DNA from: Candidatus Eiseniibacteriota bacterium
Lineage (GTDB): Bacteria; Eisenbacteria; RBG-16-71-46; CAIMUX01
DNA: 8,376 nt
Direction of reading: 5' to 3'
NCBI GenBank assembly: GCA_020431745.1
Contig: JAGQHR010000102.1
Location: 1-8,376 of the forward strand
Under the pieces are notes generated by a model. It searched no databases. It was not told the DNA's origin and worked only from the letters and a program-made list of their open reading frames with translations. Positions 1-6,057 of the stretch are shown piece by piece. The position numbers were made by a program, and so were the translations under genes. Each line of letters begins with the position of its first letter. Position 1 is the first letter of the stretch.

Positions 1-76
1 CCACCACCGCCTCGGCCGTCGCCGTCTTGAGATCGCCGTAGCGCTCGTACTCGTCGGCCACCGACGCGATCGTCTG
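1..76 (-). other. Possible minus-strand coding segment running off the left edge (5' part missing)
   Basis: Read on the minus strand from 76 to 2, this stretch is open and reads QTIASVADEYERYGDLKTAT followed by AEAVV. G or C occupies the third position of 24 of 25 codons, compared with 18 of 25 in the opposing plus frame, which reads as Arg/His-rich low-quality peptide. No start codon with a ribosome site is visible; a GTG at 61-59 has no Shine-Dalgarno sequence. The pattern 'ADEYERYG...A.AEAVV' is reminiscent of the N-terminal helix that precedes motif I in many SAM-dependent methyltransferases, but 25 codons are too few to assign a family. It may be the interior of a gene cut at the breakpoint near 77. 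It is reported as a coding signal, not as a defined gene. Confidence 0.35.
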
Positions 77-343
77 CCCGGCGGCCGACTCGCGATCTCC
101 GACATGGTCGCGATCGCGGATCTCTCCGATCAGCTGCGCCGCGACATGGTGGCGTTGACCGGCTGCATCGCGGGTGCGGAGTCCATTCCGGTCGTGGAGG
201 CGATGCTCCGGGACGCCGGGTTCGTCGACATCCAGATCCGGACGAAGGCGGAGAGTCGCGAGATCATCGGCAAGTGGACCGAGGTGGGCGACGTCGCGGA
301 CCTCGTGGCGTCCGCGACCATCGAAGCACGCAAGCCTCGCTGA
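2..343 (+). CDS. arsM: Arsenite S-adenosylmethyltransferase, C-terminal fragment (probably truncated)
   Basis: From codon 77 the frame reads LPGGRLAISD, then LTGCIAGAES, AMLRDAGFVDI and SATIEARKP, the C-terminal end of ArsM enzymes that methylate As(III) using S-adenosylmethionine. The Cys codon at 164-166, in GCIAGA, matches the last conserved arsenic-binding cysteine of the family. Full-length ArsM is about 270 residues; only about 89 match here. The frame stays open to the left edge, but codons 2-76 do not resemble ArsM. The NCVINL motif with the preceding arsenic-binding cysteine should fall around 11-28, and no Cys codon is present there in any plus frame. The first ATG is at 104, inside the conserved region, so it is not a credible natural start. 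The fragment lacks the SAM-binding core and is probably non-functional, or the product of a join between unrelated sequences. The gene is convergent with the M1 peptidase. Family assignment is secure; the state of the gene is uncertain. Confidence 0.7.
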   Translation, partial: HHRLGRRRLEIAVALVLVGHRRDRLPGGRLAISDMVAIADLSDQLRRDMVALTGCIAGAESIPVVEAMLRDAGFVDIQIRTKAESREIIGKWTEVGDVADLVASATIEARKPR

Positions 344-366
344 ACCGATCAACGCAGGAAGGCACG

Positions 367-482
367 ACCAGACGCGCGGGGATACGCCCAAACTGAAGAG
401 GGCGTGACCGGACGTGCGAGGACGCGACCGGACGAGGACACCACCGGACGACCGAAGACACCACCGGACGCACGAAGACGAG
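367..482. repeat. Degenerate 20-bp tandem repeat array
   Basis: Units start at 367, 387, 407, 427, 443 and 463, with the core ACCGGACG at 407, 427, 443 and 463 and ACCAGACG at 367. The consensus is roughly ACCGGACGnnCGArGACrCs. The unit at 427 is 16 bp (4 bp missing) and the others are 20 bp. The unit at 367 matches the unit at 407 at 15 of 20 positions, and the one at 387 is heavily diverged (11 of 20). The period is not a multiple of three and no convincing gene crosses the array, so it is intergenic. It lies between the convergent ends of the arsM fragment and the M1 peptidase. Function is unknown; replication slippage in non-coding DNA is the simplest origin. Confidence 0.7.
384..405 (+). 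terminator. Weak stem-loop downstream of the arsM fragment
   Basis: ACGCCC at 384-389 pairs with GGGCGT at 400-405 across a 10-nt loop, 40 nt after the arsM stop codon. There is no T tract after it (the sequence continues GACCGGACG), and it lies within the diverged second unit of the tandem repeat. It could weakly assist termination of plus-strand transcription, but a chance hairpin in GC-rich DNA is equally possible. Confidence 0.2.
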
Positions 483-487
483 AGAAC

Positions 488-529
488 CCGTCCCCGGAGC
501 TCGGCCCTGAGAACTCGATCCGGGGACGG
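488..529 (-). terminator. Stem-loop terminator after the M1 peptidase gene
   Basis: CCGTCCCCGGA (488-498) and TCCGGGGACGG (519-529) form a perfect 11-bp, mostly G/C inverted repeat with a 20-nt loop. It begins 9 nt after the stop codon of the minus-strand peptidase. On the minus strand the stem is followed by GTTCTCTCGTCTTCG, which is T/C-rich but not a clean T tract, so termination may be incomplete or factor-assisted. Its position between convergent genes fits a terminator; the loop is longer than in a typical intrinsic terminator. Confidence 0.6.
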
Positions 530-538
530 TGTGATCAG

Positions 539-2992
539 TCAGCGACGAAGGAGCAGGACCTTTCCCGTCGCGGTCTGCGCGGCGCTCGAAGTTCCGACTC
601 GAGCCCGTACCCAGTACATCCCGGCCGGAGCATGCCGCCCCGTGCCCTCGAGACCGTCCCATTTCCAGGAACGGGCGCTCGCGGCGTCGGAGCTCGTGGA
701 TCGACCCGAAGCCACCTGTCTGCCCGTGAGGTCGAAGACTCCGAACTCCACCGGCCCCGCGACGCTGCTGGAGAAAGCCAGCAGCACGGATCCGAAGGCG
801 GGATTCGGCGAGACTTCCAGCTCCGGTCCGTCCATCCATGTCGACGGTGGCGGCGTGCCGGCCGAGGTTGCGATCGTCCATCGGATCGTCTGCACATCGG
901 TCTGCACCGGCACCGAGCTGTCCGAGACCTCGACGCGGAAAGCGTAGTCCCCGTCTTGGGTAGGTGTACCCGAGAGGACGCCGTCGTGCAGCCCCAGCAC
1001 GATCCCCGCGGGGAGCGCGTCGATCGCCTGCCAGGAGTAGGGCGGAGTGCCTCCGCGCGCGACGAGAGTGTCGGAGACCGAAGCTCCCGTCGCGGCCGCA
1101 GGAAGCGCGGTCGTGATCAGGTTGAGCTCGTAGGCGCCGGACTCGACCGTGCGGAGGATCCACTGATCGGGATCCACCGTCACGCTGACCGGGCCACCGC
1201 TTTCCAGATCGACCACCAGATCTTCGTGGTCCGGATCGTTGAAGAGGACGGCCGTCTTTTCCTCGACTCCCGCCTGGACGCGGATCTGCACCGGCATCGT
1301 GAAGTACGGATCGGCCTGCGTCTGGTCGAGATGGACGTAGACCCGTTGGCCCGATCCGTGCGACTCCGCGAAGGACGAAACCCGGTAGTGGGGACGGTTC
1401 ATTCCGTAGATCCACTCATCGAAGAACCAGGAGAGATCGCGGCCGCTGGACGCTTCCAGCGAAGCCCGGAGCTGCTCCGTGGTGACGCTGCGATTCTGAT
1501 AGGCGACCCGATAATCGGCGAGGGCGGAGAACATGACGCTGTCTCCGAGCACGCCGCGCAGCATGTGCGCGGCCCAGGCGCCCTTGTTGTAGATGGTGTT
1601 GCCATCGAAGGGATCGGGATAGTCGTAGATCGGCCCGCTGGGATCCCGAACGCGCTGCGACTGTGTCATGTAGTCCCGGTAGGCGCCGAAACCGCCCTCG
1701 TGCTCATACCAGAGCGCTTCACACCAGGATGCGAACCCCTCGTTGAGCCAGGTGTCGGCCCAGGTCGCGCAGGTGACGTTGTCGCCCCACCACTGGTGGC
1801 TCAGCTCGTGGACGTAGATCCAGTCGTAGCGATGGTCGCCCGTGATGAGGAAGTGGCCGTAGGAGGTATTGGTCTGGTGCTCCATACCGCCGCCCCAGCC
1901 GAAGACGGTGATGCCGTATTTCTCGTCGGCGAAGGGATAGATGCCGAACCGTTCGGAGAACGCGCTCAGCGCTCCGGGCGCGATGCTGAAGTCGGTGGCA
2001 GCGGCTCCCATCTGCTCGGGGAAGACATAGGAGTCGATCGGCATCGTTCCCCCGCCCGGTCTGTCCCACGAGTCGCTCACGACTTCGAAGTCCCCGGCGT
2101 TCACGCAGATCAGATAGGGCGCGATCGGATGCCGCTCCACCCAGGTCCAGACCTGCGTTCCGGAGAGCCCGGGAGCGGTCGACTCCAGTCGGCCGTTGGA
2201 AGTTGCGGTCATGGAGACCGGAGCGGTGATGCGCACCCGGCAGCTGTCGGCCTTGTCATCGGGTCGATCCTTGACGGGCCACCAACGCCGCGCGTCGCTC
2301 GGTTCGGAGATGGTCCAGATGAAGGAGCGTCCGGCATGCGTATCGAAGTAGAGACCGTATCCGTCCTGGGGTGGATGACCGTGGTAGCTCACCCGAACGG
2401 TCGCGCTTTCCCCCTCGGGGATCGGGGTTCCGAGCGTGACGGTGAGCAGATCCTGGGTGTGCAGGAACGGGGCGGACGAACCGTCGACCTCCACGCTCTC
2501 CACCGTCATCGCGTCGATCAGATCCATCGTGATCTGTCCCAACGTCGGGGTCGTGCCGGTGAGGACCTCGGTAGCGACTCCGCGGATCGTCTCTCCCGTC
2601 GTGTCGGAAACGTCGATCTCGAGGAGGACGTGGCGGAGGTCGTAGTCGTCTCCGGCTCGGTGGCCCATCTCCGACGAGCTCGCGAGCGATCCTTTGCCGC
2701 GCCGCAGCTCGGCGGGAGCCTGCCCTTGGGGACGCTCCGCTTCCAGCAGACGCAGGCGCTCCGCGGGATCCGGGAGGTCGGGAGGGGAGCTCGATGCTGC
2801 GGAAAGGTCGCTTCCGGCGCACCAGAGCAGCGCGCCGGCGAGGAGCACGCCGCCGAGCACCACGCGACGCAACGCCGGGTTGGAGCCGGCACTCCGCGGC
2901 CCATGGGATCGCGCCGCGCCGTGAGGCAGCCGGGGAAGCGGACGAGGGTGTTCGTGGTGAGGGGCGACGATCGCCGTGCGAGGGGTCTTCAT
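539..2992 (-). CDS. Secreted M1-family zinc metallopeptidase with Ig-like and FlgD-like C-terminal domains
   Basis: The product is an aminopeptidase-type zinc metallopeptidase, likely cleaving N-terminal residues from peptides outside the cytoplasm. Numbered from the ATG at 2992 (817 aa), residues 44-58 form a hydrophobic signal or anchor segment and about 117-320 the N-terminal beta domain. The substrate-recognition motif GGMEH is at 368-372, and the zinc site HELSH at 395-399 is followed by Glu418 (HEXXH-X18-E). Tyr468, in IYNKG, is the likely transition-state tyrosine. Residues 625-707 resemble a putative Ig domain (GTPPYSWQA, GVLSGTPTQDGDYAF). Residues 725-817 are a FlgD-like/type-A sorting-style tail (VSPNPAFGS, FDLTGRQVASG, AGMYWVRA). 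The large helical C-terminal domain of eukaryotic-type M1 enzymes is absent. ATGs at 3031 and 3004 extend the frame but have poor ribosome sites, and 3031 falls inside a hairpin. ATG 2992 is preceded by AGGA and GAGAG. A TTG at 2872 would instead give a compact signal peptide starting RRVVLGGVLLAGALLWC, but lacks a well-placed ribosome site. The gene is separated from the upstream operon by 250 nt. Confidence 0.95.
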   Translation of the reverse strand: MKTPRTAIVAPHHEHPRPLPRLPHGAARSHGPRSAGSNPALRRVVLGGVLLAGALLWCAGSDLSAASSSPPDLPDPAERLRLLEAERPQGQAPAELRRGKGSLASSSEMGHRAGDDYDLRHVLLEIDVSDTTGETIRGVATEVLTGTTPTLGQITMDLIDAMTVESVEVDGSSAPFLHTQDLLTVTLGTPIPEGESATVRVSYHGHPPQDGYGLYFDTHAGRSFIWTISEPSDARRWWPVKDRPDDKADSCRVRITAPVSMTATSNGRLESTAPGLSGTQVWTWVERHPIAPYLICVNAGDFEVVSDSWDRPGGGTMPIDSYVFPEQMGAAATDFSIAPGALSAFSERFGIYPFADEKYGITVFGWGGGMEHQTNTSYGHFLITGDHRYDWIYVHELSHQWWGDNVTCATWADTWLNEGFASWCEALWYEHEGGFGAYRDYMTQSQRVRDPSGPIYDYPDPFDGNTIYNKGAWAAHMLRGVLGDSVMFSALADYRVAYQNRSVTTEQLRASLEASSGRDLSWFFDEWIYGMNRPHYRVSSFAESHGSGQRVYVHLDQTQADPYFTMPVQIRVQAGVEEKTAVLFNDPDHEDLVVDLESGGPVSVTVDPDQWILRTVESGAYELNLITTALPAAATGASVSDTLVARGGTPPYSWQAIDALPAGIVLGLHDGVLSGTPTQDGDYAFRVEVSDSSVPVQTDVQTIRWTIATSAGTPPPSTWMDGPELEVSPNPAFGSVLLAFSSSVAGPVEFGVFDLTGRQVASGRSTSSDAASARSWKWDGLEGTGRHAPAGMYWVRARVGTSSAAQTATGKVLLLRR

Positions 2993-3242
2993 GGCTGCTC
3001 TCATTCCTGCAGCCGATGGAACGGATGCCATCGGCCGCGATGGGGCAGCCGCGAGCCCGCGCTTCGGCCTCTGCCGTTGCCCGACTTTGAGAAAAGCCTA
3101 GGGAGCCGGCGCCGACCGAAACCACCGGCGAGCTTCCCCTATCCCCGGACGAGGAAACGCGTATCCGGCGATGCCGGCTCCGTAGTCGGCGTTGCATGAC
3201 GGACCAGCTGAGCCACCGCAGGAGGATGGTGAAAAGTAGGAG
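2993..3242. other. Intergenic region and leader of the M1 peptidase gene
   Basis: This 250-nt gap lies between the S66 peptidase stop and the M1 peptidase start, both on the minus strand. No credible gene is seen. It holds the hairpin at 3012-3035 and a short stem at 3165-3177 (CCGGC-GAT-GCCGG) but no terminator with a T tract. I could not place convincing -35 and -10 boxes; a peptidase promoter probably lies here but is not called. A stretch on the minus strand around 3221-3200 (GGTGGCTCAGCTGGT) looks superficially like a tRNA D-arm but does not fold as one. Confidence 0.5.
3012..3035. promoter_or_regulatory. Inverted repeat in the M1 peptidase leader
   Basis: GCCGATGG (3012-3019) and CCATCGGC (3028-3035) form a perfect 8-bp stem with an 8-nt loop. 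It lies 20-43 nt upstream of the preferred peptidase start at 2992. In RNA it would form a hairpin just before the ribosome site; in DNA it could be an operator for a dimeric regulator. Neither role is shown directly. It also argues against the ATG at 3031 as start, since that codon would sit inside the stem. Confidence 0.35.
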
Positions 3243-4175
3243 CTAGACCGCCGGCGCGAGGATCTCCAGTCCCGGCGGATCGGTCGTGAGGCGGGCCGGG
3301 GCGCCCAGCGGCAGCGAGCAGCAGATCGCCTCGTGACCGTGCGGGAAGTGCGCGAGCGCCGGGATCCCGAGAGAGCTCGCGAGATTCCACACCAGCCGGA
3401 GCCCGTCCGCCTCGATCAGCTTGTCGTTGCGCGGCAGGCAGTGCGTGAACTGTCCGAGCACGATCCCGCCCAGTCGTTCGGCCACGCCGGAGAGACGCAG
3501 ACGATCGACCATCCGGTCGAGCGACTCGGGACGCTCGTCGATCTCCTCCAGGAGAAGGATCGCCCCCGTGAGGTCGGGCAGGAACGGTGTTCCGATGATC
3601 GCGTTGAACAGCGAGAAGTTGACCGGGAAGAGCGTGCCCTCCGCGGTTCCGGGATGCAGCACTTCCAGCTCGTGCCCCTGTGGGAGGGGGAGCGGTCCGA
3701 TCGGCCAGGGACCGCGGACGAAGTCCCACCAACGATCCTCGGTGTACTCGTTGGTCGCGTCGAAGAGCTGCACCACCATCTGTCCTGCGATCGAGACCAA
3801 ACCGGTCCGCGCGTGGAGCGCCAGCAGGAGTGCGGTCGGATCGCTGAAGCCGACCAACAGCTTCGGATGGGTCCGCGCCGCCTCGTAGTCGATCCGTTCC
3901 AGAAGTCCCAACGTGCCGGTGCCGCCGCGCACGCAGAGGATCCCGTCGATGTCGGGATCTCGGAGGAATCCGTTCAGCTCCCGGGCGCGCTCTTCGGCGC
4001 TGCCGGCATGAATCCCGGCGCGGGTCTGGGTGCTGGGTGCGAGGACGAGCTCGAACCCCCGATGTTGCAGCCAGGCCACCCCTCGTTCCAGCCGCGGTTG
4101 ATCGGCGGGGCTGCTGGGATTGCAAAGCCCGAGACGGGCGCCGGTGTGCCACAGCGGCGGAAAGAGCGCCTTCAT
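3243..4175 (-). CDS. S66-family serine peptidase (LD-carboxypeptidase / MccF-like)
   Basis: At 310 aa the product matches the usual length of LD-carboxypeptidase (LdcA, about 305 aa), which removes the terminal D-Ala from muropeptide tetrapeptides during cell-wall recycling. The same fold includes MccF, which cleaves microcin C. The N-terminal domain starts GLCNPSSPADQPRLERGVAW. The CVRGGTGTLGLLERIDY segment precedes GFSD, giving nucleophile Ser111. The triad is completed by Glu210 (LLLEEIDE, followed by ESLDRMVDRL) and His279 (FPHGHE, followed by LPLGAPARL). GGIVLGQFTHC is also typical. No signal peptide is seen, so it should act in the cytoplasm. The ATG at 4175 lies 1 nt after the stop of the SGNH gene, with GGAGG at 4192-4188, 12 nt upstream. 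Translation is probably coupled. Length and motifs favour LdcA over MccF, but the substrate cannot be fixed from sequence. It is the last gene of the four-gene unit. Confidence 0.93.
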   Translation of the reverse strand: MKALFPPLWHTGARLGLCNPSSPADQPRLERGVAWLQHRGFELVLAPSTQTRAGIHAGSAEERARELNGFLRDPDIDGILCVRGGTGTLGLLERIDYEAARTHPKLLVGFSDPTALLLALHARTGLVSIAGQMVVQLFDATNEYTEDRWWDFVRGPWPIGPLPLPQGHELEVLHPGTAEGTLFPVNFSLFNAIIGTPFLPDLTGAILLLEEIDERPESLDRMVDRLRLSGVAERLGGIVLGQFTHCLPRNDKLIEADGLRLVWNLASSLGIPALAHFPHGHEAICCSLPLGAPARLTTDPPGLEILAPAV

Positions 4176-4176
4176 G

Positions 4177-5247
4177 CTAGCGTTCGTCCTCCGTATCGGA
4201 TGGGGTATCGGGCGAATCCGCCGGAGCCAGCCAGCCCAGAGCCGTCAACCTGTCGGCGATGGCTTCGGCGACCAAACGATGCCCGCGCGGGAGCCAGTGC
4301 GAGTCGTGCTGGAAGCTGAGCGTCGAATCTGGGTGCGTCTGACGATAGTGCTCGAAAACGGGCTCCAGGTCGAGGCGGGCCCCGTCGATTCCGTCGAGGA
4401 GCGCATCGGGCTCGGGAGTTTCCGGAAGGACCACCAACAGGAAGTGCGCACCCGCTGCTCGGCAATCCGCGGCGATCCGTGCGACCAGCGCGTGGGTCAG
4501 GGCGCGGGCCGAAGCCGGGTCCGGCTCCTCGGCCGCTTCGGTCCGCAGAGCGGCCAGCCGATAGGCCAGCACGTCGTAGAGCACGAAGCGACGTCGCAGC
4601 TCCCGTCGGACCTTCATCCCGAAGGGCACGCCGGCAGAGACCGTCTCCTGCGCGAGCACCGGTTCCGCATGGTCGTTCAGGGTGAAGCGCGGCTTCTGAT
4701 AGAGCCCCCAGGCGGTGGCGCGTCCGTTGTCGAGGATGTCGTTGCGGTAGAGGCAGAGCAGCACGACATCGGGATGGTACGCGAGCCCGCGATCCTGCAG
4801 GAGCAGCAGCTCCTGATCGGTCGAGTACCCGCTGACCCCGAAGTTCACGACCTCGGTGGAGGGAAGGATGTGCGCGAGCACCGCGCAGAACGTCTCGTCG
4901 TCCTCGACGCCGTGACCGAAGACGTAGGAATCGCCGAGCACGAGGATCCGGGACTTTCCGGTGGTTCGTGCCATCGGGATGCGAGGTCCCCGAAAGCCGT
5001 CCTCGTTGATGCGAACCTGGGTGTCGAACTCCAGTCGTTGGAAGCGTGCGCTGCGACCGGGGATGTTGGCCCAGCCGTAACGAGGATCGAACCGGATGAA
5101 GAGGCCCTCCGCGCGTTGTTGCCGTTCCGCCGCATAGCGCAGATCAGGAAAGCGATGACGCGCCCACTGCTCGGCCGCGAAGATCGCGAGCAGGCTCACG
5201 GCCAGCAGGATCATGGCCTGCGCGAAGGCGAAGCGCAGCGTTTTCAC
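4177..5247 (-). CDS. Membrane-anchored SGNH/GDSL-family hydrolase or acyltransferase-like protein
   Basis: The 356-aa product has a hydrophobic N-terminal anchor at about residues 8-25 (FAQAMILLAVSLLAIFAAEQ), which places the catalytic domain in the periplasm. Family blocks appear in order. Block I is ILVLGDSYVFGHGV, with nucleophile Ser107. Block II is NFGVSGYSTDQ, with Gly137/Gly140. Block III is CLYRNDILDN, with Asn169. The C-terminal block is DSHWLPRGH, with Asp315 and His317, followed by LVAEAI. The D-x-H-W form resembles SGNH proteins that handle ester groups, often acetyl, on cell-envelope glycans; the actual substrate is unknown. The N-terminal 'DPRYGWANIPGRSARF...INEDGFRG' segment is common in this subgroup. 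The start is GTG at 5247, with GAGGA 9 nt upstream; the nearby ATG at 5256-5254 is in another frame. The gene follows the GNAT gene by 40 nt and abuts the S66 gene by 1 nt. The last ~15 residues are Asp/Pro/Ser-rich and probably disordered. Confidence 0.9.
   Translation of the reverse strand: MKTLRFAFAQAMILLAVSLLAIFAAEQWARHRFPDLRYAAERQQRAEGLFIRFDPRYGWANIPGRSARFQRLEFDTQVRINEDGFRGPRIPMARTTGKSRILVLGDSYVFGHGVEDDETFCAVLAHILPSTEVVNFGVSGYSTDQELLLLQDRGLAYHPDVVLLCLYRNDILDNGRATAWGLYQKPRFTLNDHAEPVLAQETVSAGVPFGMKVRRELRRRFVLYDVLAYRLAALRTEAAEEPDPASARALTHALVARIAADCRAAGAHFLLVVLPETPEPDALLDGIDGARLDLEPVFEHYRQTHPDSTLSFQHDSHWLPRGHRLVAEAIADRLTALGWLAPADSPDTPSDTEDER
4188..4192 (-). promoter_or_regulatory. Ribosome binding site of the S66 peptidase gene
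   Basis: GGAGG on the minus strand, 12 nt upstream of the ATG at 4175 and inside the last codons of the SGNH gene. The spacing is longer than ideal, which fits coupling to termination of the upstream gene at 4179-4177. Confidence 0.5.
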
Positions 5248-5287
5248 GCGTGGTCATCCTCGAAGGTCGGGTGGGACGCGAGCGCGA

Positions 5288-6055
5288 TCAGTCGGGCCAC
5301 GGCTCCACCCGGTAGTGGTAGACGTAGAGCTCGGCGAAGCCGAGCTTCCGATAGAGATCCACCGCCGGCTCGTTCTGCTCGAAGACCTGCAGGTATGCCT
5401 CGCGCGCGCCGTTTTCGACGCCCCAGCGGGCGAGCGCACGCAGCACGCGGACGGCGGCTCCCTGCCGGCGGAAGCGGTGTGCGGTGGCCATGCCGAAGAT
5501 GCCCAGCCAGGAACCGCCGATCACGCCGATGCCGATGGCGGCCGGCTCTTCGTCCATGGTCGTGAACGCGAAGCCGGCCTTCGCCTCGATCCCCTGGATC
5601 AGCGAACGGCGCAGTCCGGCCGAGGCGGGATCCATCGCGAGCGCGTCCTGCTGGACGGCGAACCAGAGGTCGGACGGTCGGGACAGGATCTTCGTGCCCC
5701 CCCCCGGTGGATCATCGATCTCCCGAACGAGCTGCGTGAGCGGGGCGATCTGTACGGAGGCTCCGGAGCGCCGGTGGTATCCGCGCGCGTCCAGCTCGCG
5801 ACTCAGGTCGGCTGGCAGCGAAATCGGACAGATCTGATAGCGGGCCGGCTGGAGCTTCCCGTGATAGAAACGCTCCACCGCATCGGCGCGTTCGACCACG
5901 GTCCGGTGGCCGGTCAGCCGGTTCGGCCAGACCGAGTTCGCGCGTCCAGTCATGTTCCAATGGAAACGGAGCTTCCATCCGTCGCAATCGACGACGTGCG
6001 CCGCCGGCCAGGCCACCAAGGCCGCGTCTTCGATGTCGCTGATCCGTGGATCCAT
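5288..6055 (-). CDS. GNAT-family N-acetyltransferase, two-lobed
   Basis: The 255-aa product should transfer an acetyl group from acetyl-CoA to an amine of an unknown substrate. The C-terminal lobe (about 160-250) carries the acetyl-CoA site: LGIFGMATAHRFRRQGAAVR contains the R-x-x-G-x-A-type pyrophosphate loop (Arg196 to Ala201). It is followed by AYLQVFEQNEPAVDLYRKLGF, the usual motif B with Asn228 and Tyr235. The N-terminal lobe contains GWKLRFHWNMTGRANSVWP (26-44), a signature seen in two-domain GNATs resembling mycobacterial Rv0428c. No signal peptide is seen, so it is cytoplasmic. The ATG at 6055 lies 2 nt after the receptor stop and has no clear Shine-Dalgarno sequence, which suggests translation by re-initiation from the upstream gene. 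The substrate is not predictable; antibiotic, peptide or protein N-terminus are all possible. Confidence 0.92.
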   Translation of the reverse strand: MDPRISDIEDAALVAWPAAHVVDCDGWKLRFHWNMTGRANSVWPNRLTGHRTVVERADAVERFYHGKLQPARYQICPISLPADLSRELDARGYHRRSGASVQIAPLTQLVREIDDPPGGGTKILSRPSDLWFAVQQDALAMDPASAGLRRSLIQGIEAKAGFAFTTMDEEPAAIGIGVIGGSWLGIFGMATAHRFRRQGAAVRVLRALARWGVENGAREAYLQVFEQNEPAVDLYRKLGFAELYVYHYRVEPWPD

Positions 6056-6057
6056 CG

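Noticed and set aside
367..482. CRISPR array
   Set aside because: The direct repeats are only about 20 bp with no spacers between them, are degenerate, and no cas gene is nearby; this is a simple tandem repeat.
264..1415. A 383-codon minus-strand frame overlapping the M1 peptidase in another phase
   Set aside because: It crosses the terminator, the repeats and the antisense of arsM, with Arg/Gly/Ser-rich composition; out of phase with the peptidase.
404..3199. A 931-codon plus-strand open frame opposite the M1 peptidase
   Set aside because: It lies antisense to a gene with an intact zinc site and ordered domains, runs through the tandem repeats and stem-loop, and has Arg/Gly/Asp-rich composition with no recognisable motif. 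High GC removes stop codons from antisense frames.
3190..3225. tRNA-like stretch GGTGGCTCAGCTGGT on the minus strand
   Set aside because: It resembles a D-arm, but the closing GAGC, a matching acceptor stem, a proper anticodon arm and a GGTTCGAAT-type T-arm are all absent. It may be chance or, at most, a decayed remnant.
3139..4152. A 337-codon minus-strand frame overlapping the S66 peptidase
   Set aside because: Shifted shadow of the S66 gene, which itself has all three catalytic residues and correct length.
4120..5565. A 481-codon plus-strand open frame across the SGNH gene
   Set aside because: It spans the boundaries of three real minus-strand genes and has no motifs; its C-terminal half is Arg/Ala/Pro-rich low-complexity sequence.
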